Shown: in pieces, positions 44,074 through 53,316 of the stretch
How the letters are laid out: each line of letters opens with the position of its first letter
Numbering within the stretch: position 1 is the first letter of the stretch
From: Polaromonas vacuolata
GTDB lineage: Bacteria; Pseudomonadota; Gammaproteobacteria; Burkholderiales; Burkholderiaceae_C
Length of the DNA: 64,000 nt
Assembly: GCF_012584515.1 (NCBI RefSeq)
Contig: NZ_CP051461.1
Coordinates: forward strand, 62,001-126,000
Direction of reading: 5' to 3'
The notes under the pieces: generated by a model
Databases searched by the model: none
What the model saw: only the letters and a program-made list of their open reading frames with translations
Told to the model about the DNA's origin: nothing
Program-made: the position numbers and the translations under genes

Positions 44074-45012
44074 ATGTCCCCAGTAGCACCCTCAATGGAA
44101 GACCGCGACGGCAAAATCTGGATGGATGGCCAGATGGTCGAATGGCGTGATGCCAAGATACACGTGCTGAGCCACACCCTGCACTACGGCTGTGGCGCGT
44201 TTGAAGGCGTTCGCGCTTACAACACCGCCAAAGGCCCAGCGATTTTTCGTCTCGCCGAGCACACGGATCGCTTGTTTAACAGCGCCAAAATTCTGCGCAT
44301 GGCGATTCCCTTTACCAAGCAAGAAGTCATGGATGCGCAAAAAGCCGTGGTTCGCGCGAATGGTTTGGAGAGCTGCTACATCCGTCCTTTGACCTGGATT
44401 GGTTCGCAAAAACTCGGCATCTCGCCTAAAGGCAATCAGATTCATCTGATGGTTGCGGCCTGGACTTGGGGCGCTTACTTGGGCGCAGAAGGCATGGAGC
44501 GCGGCATTCGTGTGAAGATTTCTAGCTACACCCGGCATCACGTCAACATCACCATGACGCAGGCCAAAGCGGTGAGTAATTACACCAACTCTATTTTGGC
44601 CAACATGGAAGCGCTTGAAGACGGTTACGACGAAGCCTTGCTGTTAGACGCCTCTGGCTTTGTCAGCGAAGGCTCGGGCGAGAACATTTTTGTGGTCAAG
44701 GACGGTGTCGTCTACACGCCCGATTTGTCCGCCGGCGCGCTCAACGGCATCACGCGCAATACCGTCTCGCACATCTGCAAAGACTTAGGTCTTGAGCTGA
44801 TTCAAAAACGCATCACGCGCGATGAGATTTATATCGCCGATGAGGCTTTTTTCACCGGCACGGCCGCAGAGGTCACACCGATCCGCGAGCTCGACAGAAT
44901 TGAGATTGGCAGCGGCTCACGCGGCCCCATTACCGAGAAAATTCAAGCGGCATTTTTTGACATCGTCAACGGCCGTAATCCTAAATACGCCGATTGGCTG
45001 GCACTGGTTTGA
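44074..45012 (+). CDS. ilvE: Branched-chain amino acid aminotransferase
   Basis: A 312-residue class IV PLP aminotransferase. HTLHYGCGAFEGVRAY, the SSYTRHHVNITMTQAKAVSN segment with the PLP lysine, and SEGSGENIFVVKDGVVYTP are family hallmarks. It carries out the last step of Leu, Ile and Val synthesis. The zinc-finger gene follows after 13 bases. Confidence 0.96.
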   Translation: MSPVAPSMEDRDGKIWMDGQMVEWRDAKIHVLSHTLHYGCGAFEGVRAYNTAKGPAIFRLAEHTDRLFNSAKILRMAIPFTKQEVMDAQKAVVRANGLESCYIRPLTWIGSQKLGISPKGNQIHLMVAAWTWGAYLGAEGMERGIRVKISSYTRHHVNITMTQAKAVSNYTNSILANMEALEDGYDEALLLDASGFVSEGSGENIFVVKDGVVYTPDLSAGALNGITRNTVSHICKDLGLELIQKRITRDEIYIADEAFFTGTAAEVTPIRELDRIEIGSGSRGPITEKIQAAFFDIVNGRNPKYADWLALV

Positions 45013-45025
45013 AGCGAGAAAAAAT

Positions 45026-45235
45026 ATGAGCCAACCTTCTGTCGTCGAATTACTCGCTACCGATCTGAATGCCCAAGGCAGCGTTTTCTGCCCCAATCCC
45101 AAGGCTGATATGAAGCTCTGGAACAGCCACCCCAAGGTCTATCTGGATGTGGCGCGTACCGGCAAAGGCAAGTGCGCCTATTGCGGCACGGTCTATCAGC
45201 TCAAGGCCGGCGAGCATTTTGATAGCCATCATTAA
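45026..45235 (+). CDS. Zinc-finger domain-containing protein (zf-CHCC)
   Basis: A 69-residue protein ending in a CHCC zinc finger: VFCPNPKADMKLWNSHPKVY then GKGKCAYCGTVYQLK, giving Cys, His and CxxC ligands as in the mitochondrial complex I accessory subunit NDUFS6 family. Start at 45026, 13 bases after ilvE. Likely co-transcribed; exact role in bacteria is unknown. Confidence 0.88.
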   Translation: MSQPSVVELLATDLNAQGSVFCPNPKADMKLWNSHPKVYLDVARTGKGKCAYCGTVYQLKAGEHFDSHH

Positions 45236-45306
45236 GCGAACACTGCCGGCCGCCACACAGCTTAGCTGGCTGTCAAACCGCTTGGGTAAAAACATGGGTT
45301 CTAGCT

Positions 45307-46338
45307 ATGCGGCCCATGAATAACGCCCCGCTGGATACCGATCGCCCGAACTCTTTAATCATTGCGCCGCAGTGGATAGGTGACGCGGTAATGACAGAGC
45401 CGCTGCTGCGCCGCTTGCACGCGCGCGGCGAGCGCTTAACCGTAGGCGCTCTGCCTTGGGTAGCGCCGGTTTATCGGGCTATGCCGCAGGTCGCTGAGGT
45501 GATTGAGTTTCCCTTTGCCCACGGTGGTTTGCAGTTCCGCGAGCGGCGCGCTATAGCCAAGCGCGTGGAGGGCCGGTTTGAAACCGCCTACGTGCTGCCC
45601 AATTCACTTAAAAGCGCTTTGTTGCCGTTTCTCGCCAGCATCCCTAGGCGCGTCGGCTACTTCGGTGAAGCCCGTGTGGGTTTGCTCACACACCGGCTTA
45701 AAAATCCTAAAAGCAAGCCGCCCATGGTGGCGTTTTATTCTGCGCTGAGTGGTGAGTCTGGATTTGACGCCGATAGGCCGCAACTTAAATTCTCGGATCA
45801 AGACATTAGCGCGGCGCTGGCCAGACAAGGCTTGCCTGTGTCTGGCTATTACGTGTTTGCGCCGGGTGCAGAGTTTGGACCGGCTAAGCGCTGGCCAGCC
45901 AAGCATTTTGCGGAACTCGCTGCTTCGCTGGATTTGCCGGTACTGCTGCTTGGTTCGGGCAAAGAGGCTGAGCTGTGTGATGAAATTGTCTTGCTTAGCA
46001 ATACGGCCAATAACGCTAAGTGCTTGAGCTTGGCAGGTAAAACTTCCTTGACCGAGGCGCTGTGCCTAATTGCAGCAAGCCGCGCCTGCATTAGTAATGA
46101 CTCGGGTTTGATGCATGTGGCTGCAGCTTTAGGCGTGCGTCAAGTGGCGATTTTTGGCTCCTCCAGCCCGCTGCATACACCGCCACTGAGTGATCAAGCC
46201 AGCGTGCTGTGGCTCAAAAACGATGCCAGTTACCAGTCACCACTCGACTGCGCGCCATGCTTTGAGCGCATCTGTCCCTTGGGTCACACCCGCTGCTTGA
46301 ATGACATCAGCGCGCAGCGGGTGCGCGACTTACTTTAA
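45307..46338 (+). CDS. waaF: Lipopolysaccharide heptosyltransferase II
   Basis: A 343-residue GT9 glycosyltransferase. NSLIIAPQWIGDAVMTEPLL opens the N-terminal domain, VLPNSLKSALLPFLASIPRR the acceptor part, and FAPGAEFGPAKRWPAKHFAE plus CISNDSGLMHVAAALG bind ADP-heptose. It adds the second heptose to the LPS inner core at the inner membrane. A second ATG at 45316 is possible. A terminator follows. Confidence 0.95.
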   Translation: MRPMNNAPLDTDRPNSLIIAPQWIGDAVMTEPLLRRLHARGERLTVGALPWVAPVYRAMPQVAEVIEFPFAHGGLQFRERRAIAKRVEGRFETAYVLPNSLKSALLPFLASIPRRVGYFGEARVGLLTHRLKNPKSKPPMVAFYSALSGESGFDADRPQLKFSDQDISAALARQGLPVSGYYVFAPGAEFGPAKRWPAKHFAELAASLDLPVLLLGSGKEAELCDEIVLLSNTANNAKCLSLAGKTSLTEALCLIAASRACISNDSGLMHVAAALGVRQVAIFGSSSPLHTPPLSDQASVLWLKNDASYQSPLDCAPCFERICPLGHTRCLNDISAQRVRDLL

Positions 46339-46356
46339 ACAGATTCTTTAGTAGAC

Positions 46357-46388
46357 AAAAAAAAGCCGCTCTACAGCGGTTTTTAAAA
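46357..46388 (+). terminator. Rho-independent terminator after waaF
   Basis: CCGCT (46366-46370) and AGCGG (46375-46379) form the stem, flanked by an A run before and a T run after, so it can work in both directions. It ends the ilvE-waaF stretch. Confidence 0.8.
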
Positions 46389-46583
46389 TCCCAGTGTTAA
46401 CTAGAGCCTGTTTTTTTAAACTCTACTTTAAGAGTTTTTACCTTGAAAGTTGTGACAGCAACTTGCTGACTATGCAACATAACAATAATTCTAAGAGTGC
46501 TTGCGACCTCAATTCCTTGCTTTTAAAAGGTCTAAACAATACCTGCGGCGATAGTCCTCATCGCCTCGCAATGCGCAGTAGTC

Positions 46584-47807
46584 TTAGGGTCGCGAAATAG
46601 GTAGTTCGACGATAAAAGAGGCACCGCCACCAGGCCTAGCTTCGCAGCGCACGCTGCCGCCATGTCGCTCGCTAATGGATTTGACCAGCGCCAAGCCTAG
46701 GCCGACACCACCATGGCGTTCGCTGGCGCCAGGCAGGCGGTAAAAGGGCTCGAAAATGCGTTTTCGCTGTTCGATTGGCACACCTGGGCCGCGGTCATGG
46801 ACACGGATCACGGCTAGCGTTTGTCCCTGATGGCGCAGTTGGGCTAGCTCTACGTTGACCTCACCATCACTGTAGCGTCTGGCGTTTTCCAGTAAATTGC
46901 GCAATAAGCGGCGCAGCAGACGCGGCGAGCCGCGCAGCGTCAGGCTGTGCTCGGACGATGGGGTATTTTTCTGCACGTCTTGAGCGTGTAAGTCGGCGTC
47001 GAGTTCAGCATTCACACGTGAGCATTCTTCTGCGGCCAAACCAGTCAGATCTAGACTTTCAAAGGTTTCGGCATCGGCCTGCCGTGCGTCCAGCCGGCTG
47101 GCCAATAAAATCTCGTCAATCAGCTGGTCTAGCTCGTTGATGCTGCGCGAGATTTCCTGGCGCTGCGGTGAATCTGCACCACCTAGCAACTCTAGACTCA
47201 TGCGTATACGCGCCAGCGGCGAGCGCAGCTCGTGTGAGGCATTGGCCAGCAGTGATTTGTGCGAATTCATCAGTGTTTCTATGCGTTCAGCTGCGTTGTT
47301 AAAACGCTGGGCTAAAAACGCAACCTCGTCATTGCCGTTGGTACTCACACGCGCCGACAAATCGCCCGCGCCCCAGCTTTCGACGCCGCGTTGCAAGGCT
47401 TCTAGTCTGACGGTCAGGCGACGCATCACCGGATAAGCGCCTACTGCTACGGCCAATCCAACAATGATCAGCATCCAGCCAAACCCAAGCGGTAAGCGGC
47501 CCCAAGCCGGTAGTGGTGGGCCCTTGGGTCTGGGTAGTAACAAGTTGAGCTGCCGGCCATCTGAGGTGGTGACATCGAACTCAAGGTCTGCGCCGTGTTT
47601 GCGGTATTCCTTGGTCTGAGCCGTACCTATGACTTGGCCGGCTGAGTTATGTACCAATACCTCGCGTATCGGCATCTCGTTGGGTGGGCTTGTCATACGC
47701 CAAGCAGCACCGACTAAAAAGGTCAGTACTAAAACGGTGGCAACGACGGTCAGCCAGATACGGACATACAGGTGCGAGGTAAAGCGAGTCCACATGGGCG
47801 GCGTCAA
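46584..47807 (-). CDS. Two-component sensor histidine kinase
   Basis: A 407-residue membrane kinase. Two transmembrane helices (about 14-32 and 105-125) flank a short periplasmic loop, followed by HAMP, the phospho-acceptor region LLANASHELRSPLARIRMSL, and an ATPase domain with NLLENARRYSD, HDRGPGVP and HGGVGLGLALVKSI. The cognate regulator gene is immediately upstream (78-bp gap). The small sensor domain gives no hint of the signal. Confidence 0.93.
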   Translation of the reverse strand: MTPPMWTRFTSHLYVRIWLTVVATVLVLTFLVGAAWRMTSPPNEMPIREVLVHNSAGQVIGTAQTKEYRKHGADLEFDVTTSDGRQLNLLLPRPKGPPLPAWGRLPLGFGWMLIIVGLAVAVGAYPVMRRLTVRLEALQRGVESWGAGDLSARVSTNGNDEVAFLAQRFNNAAERIETLMNSHKSLLANASHELRSPLARIRMSLELLGGADSPQRQEISRSINELDQLIDEILLASRLDARQADAETFESLDLTGLAAEECSRVNAELDADLHAQDVQKNTPSSEHSLTLRGSPRLLRRLLRNLLENARRYSDGEVNVELAQLRHQGQTLAVIRVHDRGPGVPIEQRKRIFEPFYRLPGASERHGGVGLGLALVKSISERHGGSVRCEARPGGGASFIVELPISRP

Positions 47808-47884
47808 TTTAAGAAGTTATTCAATCTAGAAAAGGCAATTGGATACGCCATACATAAACCAGCGAGCAATTGCTTTTTCTAGGT

Positions 47885-48592
47885 CTAGTCCTGCTGCTTG
47901 GCAAAGACATAGCCAACGCCGCGTACGGTAAGTATGCGCTTGGGATTTTTAGCATCGAGTTCTATGGCGTTGCGTATCCGGCCCATGTGTACGTCAATAG
48001 AGCGGTCAAAAGCTTCCAGTTCACGGCCGCGCACCGCCTCCATGATTTGGTCGCGGCTAAGGACGCGGCCGGACCTTTCCGCCATGGCAACGAGTAGATC
48101 GAATTGGTAAGAAGTCAACTCACACAAGCTGCCTGAGACCGTCACGCTGCGCGCATCGCGGTCAATTTCTAAGGAGCCAAAGTGCATAGATTTTTGCGTC
48201 GCGCTCGGAATCGCCTCGCCGCCCCGGCGCAGCACTGCGCGGATGCGAGCGAGTAGCTCGCGTGGCTCAAACGGTTTCGGTAGGTAGTCGTCGGCGCCGA
48301 TTTCTAGACCCACAATTCTGTCCATTGGGTCGCCCTTGGCGGTCAACATCAACACGGCGGTGTTGGCAGCTTCGCCGCCTTGGCCTTTGATGCGCCGGCA
48401 AACTTCTAGGCCGTCCATATCCGGCAGCATCAAGTCGAGTATGACTAAATCAGGTGGGCTGGCGGCGAGTGCGGCCAGACCGCTATTGCCGTCGGCGGCG
48501 TGGGTAAAACCGTAGCCAGACTGGCGCAGGTATTCGCCCACCATATTCGCTAAGCGGGTGTCGTCTTCAATCATCAAAAGCTGTTGTGTCAT
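47885..48592 (-). CDS. OmpR-family response regulator
   Basis: A 235-residue regulator. The receiver has MIEDDTRLANMV (acidic pocket), the phosphorylated Asp in LVILDLMLPDMDG, and the Lys in DDYLPKPFEPRELL. The C-terminal winged helix ends IDVHMGRIRNAIELDAKNPK and RGVGYVF. I start at the ATG at 48592; the frame extends 20 codons further without support. Pairs with the kinase downstream. Confidence 0.95.
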   Translation of the reverse strand: MTQQLLMIEDDTRLANMVGEYLRQSGYGFTHAADGNSGLAALAASPPDLVILDLMLPDMDGLEVCRRIKGQGGEAANTAVLMLTAKGDPMDRIVGLEIGADDYLPKPFEPRELLARIRAVLRRGGEAIPSATQKSMHFGSLEIDRDARSVTVSGSLCELTSYQFDLLVAMAERSGRVLSRDQIMEAVRGRELEAFDRSIDVHMGRIRNAIELDAKNPKRILTVRGVGYVFAKQQD

Positions 48593-48697
48593 GAGGCTTG
48601 TCTTTCTTAAGGGCAACGCCCGGTTAACTTGATGTTGCACTCGGCTAGGCAATAAGGCTTGAAGTGGTCGTAAAGTTACTGTAAAAAGCCGGCTTGA

Positions 48698-50104
48698 TTA
48701 CTCATCTTTAGCTATTTGTCGCTGTTTTTGTCTAGACGCCAACCATACCAAGATCAGCACTGGCAAGCCTAGCAAGGCCGTGGCGGTGAAAAACTGGCTG
48801 TAGCCAAAGGAATCCACATAACTGCCCGAATAACCGGCTAAAAACTTAGGTAAAAGCAGCATCATGGAGCTAAATAACGCGTATTGCGTGGCCGAGTAAT
48901 TCACGTTGGTCAGACTAGAGAGGTAGGCGATAAAGGCCGCTGACGCAATGCCGCTGGATAAGTTATCCGCCGAGATCACAAAAATCAGCGCATTCACGTC
49001 ATGGCCGCGTGAGACCAGCCAAGCAAACAGCAAGTTGCTGCCGGCGCTGAGCACAGCGCCCAACATCAATACCCGCATCACGCCAAAGCGCATAGCTAAG
49101 GCGCCGCCTAAAAAGGCACCCACCAAGGTCATGATCACACCAAAAATTTTAGTGACAGCGGCAACCTCATCCTTGGTGTAGCCCATGTCGACATAAAAGG
49201 GATTGGCCATGATGCCCATGACGACGTCGCTGATGCGGTAAATCGCGATCAAGGACAGTATCAAGATGGCCTGCTTGCCGTAGCGGCGTAGAAAGTCAGT
49301 AAACGGCTCGACTAACGCGCCCTGTAGCCATTCGGCTGCATTGCGTGCAGGTTTAAAAGCTCTGGCCACCGGCTCGGGTGAAAGCAGCACAGTGACCACA
49401 CCTAGCAGCATAGAAATAGCCATCGCGAAGTAGGCGCTAGCCCAAGCGCTTTGTTGGTAAGCACCAGCGCCAGTGACCTCGGCGCGGGCGGCAATCCACA
49501 GCGCACCGGCGCCAGCCCAGATCATGGCCAATCGGTAACCGGTTTGATAGCTCGCGGCTAGCGCGGCTTGACGCTGCACATCGGCGGACTCAATGCGGTA
49601 GGCGTCGAGTGCAATATCTTGCGTGGCGGAGCCAAAAGCCACTGCCAGCGCACACCAAATAACCGGTTGCAAATCCAGCCGCGGATCCGTCAGTGCCATC
49701 CCAACCAAGGCCGCGATGATGACGCTTTGTGACAGCAACAACCAACTGCGTCTGCGCCCCAGCCAGCGTGTGAGCAATGGAATCGGTAGCCGGTCAACCA
49801 GCGGTGCCCAAACCCATTTAAAGCCGTAAGCCAAGCCGACCCAACTCAGGTAGCCAATCGTGGTGCGGTCTATGCCAGCTTCGCGCAACCAAAAGCTCAG
49901 CGTGCCAAACACCAAGAGCAGTGGCAGGCCAGCGGAAAAGCCCAGCAGCAGCATGCGCAGCGTAGCCGCTTCGGCATACACCTTCCAGACCTCGCGCCAA
50001 GGTTTTTTGACGGGGGTATTCGCAGTCTCTGTGGCAAGGCCAGATTCGCTGTTGAACGACGGATCAGGGGAGTGATGGGCAGTGGGCGTATTTTTTGCTG
50101 GCAT
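48698..50104 (-). CDS. AmpG-like MFS permease
   Basis: A 468-residue inner-membrane protein with about 12 helices. LLLGFSAGLPLLLVFGTLSFWL and TTIGYLSWVGLAYGFKWVWA are diagnostic of AmpG, which imports anhydromuropeptides in peptidoglycan recycling. A hydrophilic 35-residue N-terminal extension is present. Divergent from the M48 protease gene with only 31 bases between starts. Confidence 0.88.
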   Translation of the reverse strand: MPAKNTPTAHHSPDPSFNSESGLATETANTPVKKPWREVWKVYAEAATLRMLLLGFSAGLPLLLVFGTLSFWLREAGIDRTTIGYLSWVGLAYGFKWVWAPLVDRLPIPLLTRWLGRRRSWLLLSQSVIIAALVGMALTDPRLDLQPVIWCALAVAFGSATQDIALDAYRIESADVQRQAALAASYQTGYRLAMIWAGAGALWIAARAEVTGAGAYQQSAWASAYFAMAISMLLGVVTVLLSPEPVARAFKPARNAAEWLQGALVEPFTDFLRRYGKQAILILSLIAIYRISDVVMGIMANPFYVDMGYTKDEVAAVTKIFGVIMTLVGAFLGGALAMRFGVMRVLMLGAVLSAGSNLLFAWLVSRGHDVNALIFVISADNLSSGIASAAFIAYLSSLTNVNYSATQYALFSSMMLLLPKFLAGYSGSYVDSFGYSQFFTATALLGLPVLILVWLASRQKQRQIAKDE

Positions 50105-50135
50105 GGGCGTTATCGTTTTTGACTATTATTGACGC

Positions 50136-50975
50136 ATGTGTATGTTATGTGAGGCCAAACATTCCGCCTGGGCTGGCCGCCGGGGATTTTTACTTGCGTC
50201 AAGCGCTGCGGCTGCGTTGGTGACTATGCCAGCTGCGGCGCAAGTTAACGTAGGCGCGCCCTCAACGTTGCGCAATTTAGTGCCAGCCGAAGAGCTAGAA
50301 ACCGCCGCTGTGCAGCAGTACGCCAAGATGCTGTCCGACGCCAAAGCCAAAAAAGCCCTAGCCTCAGCCACCCATCCGCAGCTAATACGCCTGCGCCGCA
50401 TCGCCAGCCGACTAGTGCCGCAGACCGTACAGTGGAACGACAGAGCGCGGCAGTGGAACTGGGAAGTTAATTTGCTAGGCAGCGATCAGATCAACGCCTT
50501 TTGCATGCCGGGCGGAAAGATCGCTTTCTACACCGGTATTTTGGAACAACTCCAACTCACCGATGACGAAGCCGCCATGATCATGGGCCACGAAATGGCC
50601 CATGCACTGCGCGAACACGCACGTGCCCGCATCGCCAAAAGCCAAGGCACCAGCACCATACTCTCGTTAGGTTCACGCCTGCTAGGTTTGGGCCAACTCG
50701 GCGAGATGGCCGCCAGTATGGGCACCCAATTGCTGACGCTGCGCTTTAGCCGGGACGATGAAACCGAGGCCGATTTAGTCGGCTTAGAGCTAGCTGCGCG
50801 CGGCGGCTTTAATCCGCAGGCATCGGTTAGCCTGTGGCAGAAAATGGCTGCCGCCAGCGGTGGCGCGGGCGGACCAGGTTTTCTCTCTACCCATCCGTCG
50901 GGCCCAGACCGGATCCGTCAATTGCAAAGCAATGTGCCCAAAGTGCAGGAGTTGTATTTGCGGGCGCGGGGGTGA
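50136..50975 (+). CDS. M48 family metalloprotease with Tat-like signal
   Basis: A 279-residue zinc protease. The N-terminus GRRGFLLASSAAAALVTMPAAA looks like a twin-arginine signal ending in AxA. The active site is MIMGHEMAHALREHAR (HExxH) with the third ligand Glu in DDETEADLVGLELA. Similar to periplasmic LoiP/YcaL-type M48 proteases involved in envelope quality control. Confidence 0.92.
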   Translation: MCMLCEAKHSAWAGRRGFLLASSAAAALVTMPAAAQVNVGAPSTLRNLVPAEELETAAVQQYAKMLSDAKAKKALASATHPQLIRLRRIASRLVPQTVQWNDRARQWNWEVNLLGSDQINAFCMPGGKIAFYTGILEQLQLTDDEAAMIMGHEMAHALREHARARIAKSQGTSTILSLGSRLLGLGQLGEMAASMGTQLLTLRFSRDDETEADLVGLELAARGGFNPQASVSLWQKMAAASGGAGGPGFLSTHPSGPDRIRQLQSNVPKVQELYLRARG

Positions 50976-51385
50976 TGCCTTTTGATGGCGCGGCGCACTT
51001 TAGAGCGCTCGCGTGCGCGGTCTGCGAGTAGTCCGCACAAATCGAAGTCATGCTTGTTTCGCGTGTTGGCTATTTTTAGTGGGCAGATTGCGGGGAGCTT
51101 TTCTGCGGCGGTGGGGTGTTTCAGATAGGCCAAAAACTACGAAAGCTGCGCCACACGATCCTAATGTTGTGGATGTCACTTGGTATTTTGCTGGTGGATA
51201 CCCGGGTGACTTGACCACATCATCGTGGCGGGGTGTTCAACACTTTCTATGGCGGAGTGGGTGGTGGTGTGAGTGCGGAGCCTTCGGGCTCTTTTTGCTT
51301 TTCATGCTCAAGGATTTTCGCTTCAGCGTCGCAGCTAAAAACTGGAATAAGATAAAGAAATTCGCAACTAAAAAAGGTGTCGTGG
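50976..51385. other. 410-bp gap without a supported gene before the HNH operon
   Basis: The open frames here do not look coding. A hairpin terminator lies at 51278-51296. An A-rich stretch just before the HNH start (about 51340-51376) probably contains its promoter and ribosome site. Confidence 0.6.
51278..51296 (+). terminator. Hairpin terminator with TTCG loop
   Basis: GAGCC (51278-51282), loop TTCG, GGCTC (51287-51291), then five T residues (51292-51296). It would stop transcription from the left before the HNH operon. Confidence 0.75.
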
Positions 51386-52081
51386 ATGGCTTGCTCAAGA
51401 GGCGCTGCATCGCCTGATCATCATACGCAGCGCCGGCTTTTTGCTGCATCGGCCGGTTTCTGCCAGAACCCTGGTTGCTCAAATGAGTTGTTCATTGATG
51501 CTGGCAGTAAGTCGATCCACATCGCCGAGATGGCGCACGTCTTCGCGGCCAATGATGGTGGACCTCGCGGAAACCCCAGCATCAGCCCAGAAGAGCGGGG
51601 CGCTTTTGAAAACCTTGTCGTACTTTGCGCGAACTGTCACACCATGGTGGACAAGGCACCAGATGCATTTCCCGACGGGATGATGCTGGGGTGGAAGCGT
51701 GAGCATGCTCACAAGCTTCAGGGGCTATTCGGTGCAGTCAAGTTCCACGACCGTGAGGATGCTCGCCGGGTCGTGGAACCTCTTCTGATGGAAAACTATG
51801 CAATCTTCGACCAGTACGGCCCGCACATATATGCAGCCCGCAACCCGGAGAGTGGCGCCGCTGAACAATGGAAGCGCAAGATGCTGACGCGCCTCCTACC
51901 AAACAGCAGGCGAATGCTTGCGATTCTTGATACGAATCGCCATCTGCTTGACGGAGGCGAGAAGCAGACGCTTGAGCAATTCCGTCAACACATTGACGAT
52001 CTGGAAGCTACCCATATTGAAGGAACGTGTGAAGACGCCTCTCGCTTCCCCGCAGGCTTAACCGAAATTCTGGAGGACTAA
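51386..52081 (+). CDS. HNH endonuclease, first gene of a three-gene candidate defence operon
   Basis: A 231-residue protein with a complete HNH core: zinc cysteines Cys26 and Cys31 (FCQNPGC), EMAH at 48-51 with the first catalytic His, Asn76 in AFENLVVLC, and the second zinc knuckle CANCH (Cys81, Cys84, His85). About 110-231 form a C-terminal helical region that I do not recognise, presumably specificity or partner binding. Start chosen at the ATG at 51386 with AAAAGGTG seven bases upstream. The next gene starts four bases after its stop. Confidence 0.85.
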   Translation: MACSRGAASPDHHTQRRLFAASAGFCQNPGCSNELFIDAGSKSIHIAEMAHVFAANDGGPRGNPSISPEERGAFENLVVLCANCHTMVDKAPDAFPDGMMLGWKREHAHKLQGLFGAVKFHDREDARRVVEPLLMENYAIFDQYGPHIYAARNPESGAAEQWKRKMLTRLLPNSRRMLAILDTNRHLLDGGEKQTLEQFRQHIDDLEATHIEGTCEDASRFPAGLTEILED

Positions 52082-52084
52082 CCA

Positions 52085-52729
52085 ATGAGCGGTGACATGA
52101 TCCAGTGGGTAGCGTCGAAGCTAAAGGAGAACGTCCGTCTTGATGTCGTTAGTCGAACCCCAGAGGGCTTCTTGGTTGTCAGGTCTAAAACTGGATATAC
52201 GTTTTTGCTCGCCGTCATTAACATGTCCAATCTGATTGCACCGACAGATGTAAAGCACCTATTTTCTGGCGCAGTTAAGCCGCAGCTCGTAGTGAACGTG
52301 CCTTCAAAAACTCTGTGGAGCGGTGCAGCGATTCATCTCGTCCATATGACGTCCGCCGCGTTCGGAACTCTAGGCGACGTCGCGCGCGCTGCCGCTATTG
52401 AGAACGCCGGTTCTTTTAGAGACGAGGGCACGGAGTTCTTCATTAAGGCGATGAAACAGCACACGAATGTGTCGAACGTTTCATATGTGTATGACTCTGT
52501 CTTCAAGGTTGAACGCAAGTGCGGCCCAAACCTCATAGTTGCGGTTGTCGACGCTTACAACATGAGTGCCGAGGATGTTCGAAACGCCAGAGATCGCGTT
52601 GGCCACTTCGATGTTGTCGTGAAATCCTCCAACTACGGCTCGATTACTGCACCTGCGACAGCCGCGGCCATTGACATGGGAACACAGGCACTGGCATTCC
52701 GAGAGTTGATGCAGCGGTTAGGCAAGTGA
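52085..52729 (+). CDS. Unknown protein, middle gene of the HNH operon
   Basis: A 214-residue soluble protein that I do not recognise. It has no signal peptide or membrane segment. The N-terminal ~75 residues look beta-rich (KENVRLDVVSRTPEGFLVVR), and the C-terminal part alternates helix and strand, with a strand-like LIVAVVDAYN and HFDVVVKSSNYGSI that could suggest a nucleotide- or nuclease-type fold; this is speculation. It is tightly coupled on both sides: four bases after the HNH stop, and its TGA overlaps the GTG start of the nucleotidyltransferase gene. Confidence 0.8.
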   Translation: MSGDMIQWVASKLKENVRLDVVSRTPEGFLVVRSKTGYTFLLAVINMSNLIAPTDVKHLFSGAVKPQLVVNVPSKTLWSGAAIHLVHMTSAAFGTLGDVARAAAIENAGSFRDEGTEFFIKAMKQHTNVSNVSYVYDSVFKVERKCGPNLIVAVVDAYNMSAEDVRNARDRVGHFDVVVKSSNYGSITAPATAAAIDMGTQALAFRELMQRLGK

Positions 52730-53016
52730 TTCGCCAGCGCGTAGTTTCAAGCCTCTGCGAACTCGCTATCTCCCTTGGATGCAAGGCCTATGGTACCGAG
52801 TGGCATCTATTCGGTAGTGTTGAGCGAGATGAGCCAGATGCGTCAGACATAGATTTGATGATCCTCTGCAAGAACGACGACCAAGCCGACGAACTTCGCC
52901 GAGTCATTGACCCGGATGCGTTAGCACTACCTTTGCACTTAGCTCTTCTAACCTTTCATGAAGCGACGGAGATTGACGCAGTCCAAGTACAACGTAGTCA
53001 TGCCATTTTCCCGTAA
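52726..53016 (+). CDS. Small nucleotidyltransferase-domain protein, third gene of the HNH operon
   Basis: A 96-residue protein with the polymerase-beta nucleotidyltransferase signature: LFGSVERDEPDASDIDLMIL carries Gly30-Ser31 and the metal-binding Asp41 and Asp43. A third catalytic acidic residue is not clear. It resembles the minimal MNT enzymes of HEPN-MNT modules, but no HEPN gene is adjacent. GTG start overlapping the previous stop (GTGA). Confidence 0.8.
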   Translation: MIRQRVVSSLCELAISLGCKAYGTEWHLFGSVERDEPDASDIDLMILCKNDDQADELRRVIDPDALALPLHLALLTFHEATEIDAVQVQRSHAIFP

Positions 53017-53316
53017 GACGCTCGGTCTGAGTTGCGCAAGGCCTGACCAGCTCTGACAAGTGGATTAGCTTTGAGTCAACCGCTCCGCTGTGCAGCTCAT
53101 CCTCAGTTCACGCCACTCGTTGGAAACTGTTTGCCGGCTATTGCATTTCCGTCGGCATCTGCTTGAATGGAATCAGGGAGTGAGACAAGCCCTCAACCCG
53201 GCGTTGCAGAGGGCGCTCAGCTTATCAGTGGCGCGTTCCTGAACTTTGAGGTTATTTGGCAGTTTGTGGATGTTCTAAGACACTCGAGTCATATTCATTA
53301 AATCGGGAGCCCCAAC
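53017..53316. other. 300-bp gap between the HNH operon and the VOC gene
   Basis: No gene, hairpin terminator or integron attC core was recognised. GGGAG before 53317 serves as the VOC gene's ribosome site. Confidence 0.5.

Noticed and set aside
51013..51417. 134-codon open frame before the HNH gene
   Set aside because: It runs across a hairpin terminator and into the HNH coding start, with composition not resembling a protein (Trp/Gly/Cys clusters).
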